Of a DNA stretch of 64,000 nucleotides, positions 61,667 through 64,000 are shown piece after piece. Numbering within the stretch: the first letter of the stretch is position 1; the number at the start of each line of letters is the position of its first letter. The stretch comes from an uncultured Lachnospiraceae bacterium (GTDB taxonomy: Bacteria; Bacillota; Clostridia; Lachnospirales; Lachnospiraceae). The stretch spans positions 1 to 64,000 of the forward strand of contig CAJUHP010000015.1 of assembly GCA_910586125.1 (NCBI GenBank). Direction: 5' to 3'. The notes under the pieces were generated by a model. The model saw only the letters and a list, made by a program, of their open reading frames with translations, had not been told where the DNA came from and ran no database searches. The position numbers and the translations under genes are program-made.

Positions 61667-61695
61667 TTCAGAATATTGCGTTTTCCAGTTATAAT
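61667..61695 (+). promoter_or_regulatory. Promoter of the second XRE regulator
   Basis: A perfect -10 TATAAT (61690-61695) lies 17 bp after a weak TTCAGA (61667-61672), about 48 bp before the gene. Confidence 0.5.
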
Positions 61696-61742
61696 CTATA
61701 CTAAGATCACATGTATTTATGACCAAAGAAAGGAAACAAGCC

Positions 61743-62270
61743 ATGATTGGTGAACGCCTGAGCGATCTCCGCAAAGATAAAGGCCTGACTCAGCAGGAGC
61801 TGGCTGATATTCTGCATCTGACCAAGTATAATATCTCCGCCTATGAGCGTGAAGCCAACGAAGCTCCCGACAATGTAAAAATTGCCATGGCCCAGTATTT
61901 CGGTGTATCCGTTGACTATCTTTTGGGGCTGACAGACAAACCTAACGCTTATGAAAAGCCCGGCAGCCGTATTCCGATCAATAAAAAACTCCCTCCTGAA
62001 GTCCGTGACCTGATGGAGTGCCTGAAACGCCTGGTCGCTTTTGCCACAGCCGCAAATCCGCAGTATGTCTATCAGGAAATCCAGCAGATGATAAATGCCA
62101 TGCTGACCATACAGGCCAATTCTCCCGCTGCTCTTGAGACAGACGCAGGGTCTGCTGCCGGCAGCAAAACGGCTTCCGGCGAACATATTTCCACGGAGGA
62201 GAATGTCTCCCAGGAAAACGAATCCGTTCTGGGTGCCGAGGACGGATCCATAGATGTTTCTGCGAAATGA
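61743..62270 (+). CDS. XRE-family transcriptional regulator
   Basis: This 175-residue protein has an N-terminal Cro/CI HTH (residues 3-60) with LTQQELADILHLTKYNISAYE and FGVSVDYLLGL. The middle has a predicted helical stretch (PPEVRDLMECLKRLVAFA), and the last 50 residues are Ser/Glu/Ala-rich and probably disordered. The start follows AAAGGAAAC. It is divergent from alaS and followed by a hairpin terminator. Its targets are unknown. Confidence 0.85.
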   Translation: MIGERLSDLRKDKGLTQQELADILHLTKYNISAYEREANEAPDNVKIAMAQYFGVSVDYLLGLTDKPNAYEKPGSRIPINKKLPPEVRDLMECLKRLVAFATAANPQYVYQEIQQMINAMLTIQANSPAALETDAGSAAGSKTASGEHISTEENVSQENESVLGAEDGSIDVSAK

Positions 62271-62285
62271 ATAAAATGAATGAAT

Positions 62286-62315
62286 GGAACAAAGGCCAAA
62301 AAGCGCCTTTGTTCC
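62286..62315 (+). terminator. Terminator after the second XRE gene
   Basis: GGAACAAAGGC and GCCTTTGTTCC form an 11-bp perfect stem with an 8-nt loop. The following U-tract is weak (AATATT). Confidence 0.6.
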
Positions 62316-62380
62316 AATATTCTCTGTCGATCAAACAGGAGCCTTCCGCAAAAAAAATCATTTTTTTTAAATTTGTAATT

Positions 62381-62409
62381 GACAGATCCGTTTTTTCATG
62401 ATATATTAT
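62381..62409 (+). promoter_or_regulatory. tRNA operon promoter
   Basis: A perfect TTGACA (62381-62386) and TATATT (62404-62409) are 17 bp apart. The start point falls a few bases before tRNA-Pro. Confidence 0.85.
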
Positions 62410-62418
62410 TCAAGGCAT

Positions 62419-62492
62419 CGAGGCGTGGCTCAGTTTGGTAGAGCGCCGTGTTCGGGACGCGGAGGCCGCAAGTTCGAATCTTGTCGCCTCGA
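62419..62492 (+). tRNA. tRNA-Pro (anticodon CGG)
   Basis: The acceptor CGAGGCG pairs with CGCCTCG, D-arm GCTC/GAGC, anticodon stem CCGTG/CGCGG with loop TTCGGGA (anticodon CGG), and T-arm with TTCGAAT. The discriminator is A, and no CCA is encoded. It is 74 nt and is followed by tRNA-Glu after 28 bp. Confidence 0.95.
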
Positions 62493-62520
62493 CTCGATTT
62501 TAATCGAATAATTGCTGCAT

Positions 62521-62592
62521 GGCTCGTTGGTCAAGGGGTTAAGACGTCGCCCTCTCACGGCGAAAACATGGGTTCGATTCCCGTACGAGCTG
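62521..62592 (+). tRNA. tRNA-Glu (anticodon CTC)
   Basis: The acceptor GGCTCGT pairs with ACGAGCT (one G-U pair at the end), anticodon stem TCGCC/GGCGA with loop CTCTCAC (anticodon CTC), and T-loop TTCGATT. The discriminator is G and no CCA is encoded. It is co-transcribed with tRNA-Pro. Confidence 0.95.
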
Positions 62593-62599
62593 CTGAAAA

Positions 62600-62632
62600 G
62601 GCTCGGACAAGAGATTTTGTCCGAGTCTTTTG
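62600..62632 (+). terminator. tRNA operon terminator
   Basis: GGCTCGGACAA and TTGTCCGAGTC form an 11-bp stem followed by TTTT, 7 bp after tRNA-Glu. Confidence 0.85.
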
Positions 62633-62699
62633 CTGTATCATGCCGCTCCAACTCTTTCTTTTGCCACGTTTGCGCTGTCACAAATTTAAGCAGAACGTA

Positions 62700-63020
62700 T
62701 CATTGACTTTCTGCTCGATCATATTCTTCTTCCGTATAACCGTATAACAAAATCTGCTCTCTCGAAGCGCCCGCTTTCCTCATCCTTTTTATGGCGTCCA
62801 AACGCTCTTTCTCTTTTCCTTTTTCGATTCCTTTTTCGATTCCCTTTTTGATTCCTTTTTCCATTCCCTTTTCCATTCCTCTGGCTTCAATACATTCCGA
62901 CAGATTGCACATAGTCTGTATCCTCCCTTCCAGTTCTGTTGTCATTATCATTCCATATTCTTTTGTGAGTATACGCTTTTTTTCCTCCGCATCCATATGA
63001 CAAAGCAGCTTTTCAAGCAT
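62700..63020 (-). pseudogene. C-terminal fragment of a PD-(D/E)XK nuclease/transposase-type protein
   Basis: This 106-residue frame resembles only the C-terminal end of the Rpn/YhgA-like PD-(D/E)XK nuclease family transposases common in Lachnospiraceae: ELEGRIQTMCNLSECIEARG followed by a repeated EKG(I/M) stretch and REQILLYGYTEEEYD. The nuclease core (usually about 200 residues) is missing. In-frame coding continues 15 codons upstream of the ATG to a TAA at 63066-63068, which fits a decayed remnant. A promoter-like TTGACC-17-TATACT lies directly upstream, so a short protein could still be made. Confidence 0.65.
62811..62881. repeat. Tandem 12-bp repeat coding EKG(I/M) units
   Basis: About six degenerate copies of a 12-bp unit (GATTCCTTTTTC and variants) encode Glu-Lys-Gly-Ile/Met repeats on the minus strand. 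Such repeats change length easily by slippage. Confidence 0.8.
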
Positions 63021-63070
63021 AGCTGTGATAATTGTATCCTTAAAGCTACGGCAGAGATCACTCTGTTAAT

Positions 63071-63099
63071 AGTATATCGGATTTACCTACCAGGGTCAA
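63071..63099 (-). promoter_or_regulatory. Promoter-like sequence before the nuclease fragment
   Basis: TTGACC (63094-63099) and TATACT (63071-63076) are 17 bp apart on the minus strand. The start would fall just upstream of the fragment. Confidence 0.55.
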
Positions 63100-63137
63100 T
63101 GATTTCATGATGTTTTCATTTCATGGACAGCTTGTAC

Positions 63138-63166
63138 ATGACAAACCTTGTGATCTATGCTACAAT
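63138..63166 (+). promoter_or_regulatory. niaR promoter
   Basis: ATGACA (63138-63143) and TACAAT (63161-63166) are 17 bp apart, about 55 bp before the niaR start. Confidence 0.6.
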
Positions 63167-63176
63167 ATTCTTTAAC

Positions 63177-63190
63177 CGGTATCGTTACCG
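63177..63190. promoter_or_regulatory. Possible operator before niaR
   Basis: CGGTA and TACCG (63177-63181 and 63186-63190) form a 5-bp inverted repeat with a 4-bp centre, 10 bp after the -10 element. The position suits autorepression, but I cannot match it to a known NiaR site. Confidence 0.4.
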
Positions 63191-63220
63191 AAAAGAAAAC
63201 GCCAGATCCGGGAGGATATT

Positions 63221-63739
63221 ATGGACGGAAAAAGCCGCAGGCAGGAAATCATTCACATTTTGTTGCAGGCAGATCAGCCGGTATCCGGCAGCACGCTGGC
63301 AGGAAAGCTAGGCGTCAGCCGACAGGTCATTGTGCAGGACATTGCCCTGCTTCGCACCAAACGGCCGATTCTGGCTACCGCTTCCGGCTATCTCCTCTAT
63401 GACGCCCGCCCCGTCTGCCGCCGGGTCTATCTCGTCAGACATACCAACCAGGAAATTCTTGATGAACTGACGGCAATCGTAGCTTTGGGAGGAAAGATTT
63501 TGGATGTGATTGTAGAACACGATGTCTACGGGCAGCTTCGGGCCGATCTAAATCTGACTACCCTGCGGGATGTGGAACATTTTTGCAGGCTCTTAGCCGC
63601 GAGCAGTTCCGGACCGCTTTTTCCCATTTCCGCCGGAATCCATCTTCATACCGTGGAAGCCGCCTCCGAACAAATACTGGACCAGATTGAAGAAACCCTT
63701 CAGGAACGAGGTTATCTGCTGACAGAAACGGCTCCATAA
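63221..63739 (+). CDS. niaR: Niacin-responsive repressor NiaR (3H domain)
   Basis: This 172-residue protein has an N-terminal winged HTH (HTH_11, residues 5-60, with GSTLAGKLGVSRQVIVQDI) and a C-terminal 3H domain named for three conserved His segments: VRHTNQE near residue 72, VEHDVYG near 99 and ISAGIHLHTVEA near 138. NiaR represses NAD synthesis and niacin uptake genes when nicotinic acid is high. No nad genes are in the window. GGGAGGATATT precedes the ATG. Confidence 0.92.
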   Translation: MDGKSRRQEIIHILLQADQPVSGSTLAGKLGVSRQVIVQDIALLRTKRPILATASGYLLYDARPVCRRVYLVRHTNQEILDELTAIVALGGKILDVIVEHDVYGQLRADLNLTTLRDVEHFCRLLAASSSGPLFPISAGIHLHTVEAASEQILDQIEETLQERGYLLTETAP

Positions 63740-63793
63740 CCGGAAAGAAAAAAGAAACCATAAAATACGATTGCCGTAGAAAGGATATCAGCC

Positions 63794-64000
63794 ATGCAAA
63801 CGATTGACGCTTCTTACTCTTCGATTCCCTCCGCTGCTTCCGCCCGTATTGTCACTGTGTCCGCCTCCCGCACCTATGACGTGATCGTCGGCCAAAACCT
63901 TCTGGCTGATGCCGGACGGTATCTTCGCCGGGTCGTTTCGCCTGCCTCGGCCGTCATTGTGGCTGACAACTGCGTGGCGCCTCTGTACAGCCATATTGTG
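63794..64000 (+). CDS. aroB: 3-dehydroquinate synthase (5' part only)
   Basis: The first 69 residues are visible before the window ends. After a variable N-terminus, VTVSASRTYDVIVGQNLLADAGRYL and AVIVADNCVAPLYSHIV match the start of AroB, which converts DAHP to 3-dehydroquinate in the shikimate pathway. AAAGGATATC precedes the ATG. The NAD-binding and metal-binding motifs would lie beyond the window. It is 54 bp after niaR and far from aroE-aroA at the other end. Confidence 0.85.
   Translation, partial: MQTIDASYSSIPSAASARIVTVSASRTYDVIVGQNLLADAGRYLRRVVSPASAVIVADNCVAPLYSHIV

Noticed and set aside
62811..62881. CRISPR-like repeat array
   Set aside because: The repeat unit is 12 bp, without spacers, and codes for a Glu-Lys-Gly-Ile repeat in frame.

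Overview
The window reads as a chromosomal segment of a moderately GC-rich Firmicute of class Clostridia, most likely the family Lachnospiraceae. The evidence is strong AGGAGG-type ribosome binding sites, TTGACA/TATAAT promoters with 17-bp spacing, L20- and L21-type ribosomal protein leaders, Prp-processed L27, MurT/GatD, SepF, MinCDE and a PBP2 with a large insertion. I see no phage, transposon or CRISPR array. The one mobile-element-like trace is a truncated PD-(D/E)XK nuclease/transposase-type tail near 62.7-63.0 kb. Most genes lie on the minus strand; a few short operons and two tRNAs lie on the plus strand.

Layout. 0-1.4 kb: a tRNA-Pro cut by the window edge, then infC-rpmI-rplT behind an attenuator leader. 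1.5-3.7 kb: aroE-aroA on the plus strand. 3.7-10.9 kb: one minus-strand molybdenum operon, modABC-moaC-moaA-mogA-moeA-like-moeA, behind a promoter carrying a ModE-like palindrome. 10.9-13.4 kb: a two-domain membrane protein and a divergent lipoprotein. 13.4-15.8 kb: rplU-prp-rpmA-obgE. 15.8-20.1 kb: a cytidylate-kinase-like gene, then hlyD-like-sepF-lspA-rluD. 20.2-21.3 kb: small accessory genes. 21.4-31.0 kb: an envelope and division cluster, radC-mreC-mreD-PBP2-minC-minD-minE-rodA-mgsA-D,D-carboxypeptidase. 31.1-35.5 kb: a PLP enzyme, miaA, an M32 peptidase and a Nudix protein. 35.5-43.2 kb: ruvA-ruvB, zapA, U32, ftsW and a class B PBP. 43.2-49.2 kb: cysK, MATE, pckA and thrC, each of the last three with its own promoter. 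49.2-53.9 kb: a LytTR/GHKL two-component pair followed by murT-gatD. 54.0-58.7 kb: an XRE regulator, citrate synthase, an EamA transporter, a PurF-like protein and rpsU. 58.8-64.0 kb: alaS, an XRE regulator, tRNA-Pro and tRNA-Glu, the nuclease/transposase fragment, niaR and the start of aroB.

How the parts fit. The modABC and moa/mog/moe genes form a self-contained route from molybdate uptake to molybdenum cofactor, although no molybdoenzyme is present here. The mre/min/rodA/PBP2 and ftsW/PBP/zapA/sepF blocks give elongation and division machinery. The two-component pair sits directly upstream of the lipid II amidating enzyme MurT/GatD, and repeated LytTR-like sequence elements lie just upstream of the murT promoter, which suggests regulated peptidoglycan amidation.

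The observations most worth following are the PurF-like protein that has lost its glutaminase nucleophile, the LytTR-like repeats before murT, the ModE-like operator, the 146-bp ftsW/PBP overlap, the infC leader with its AUU start, and the large insertion in PBP2. Several of these probably recur in related genomes, so I treat them as under-explored rather than proven new.
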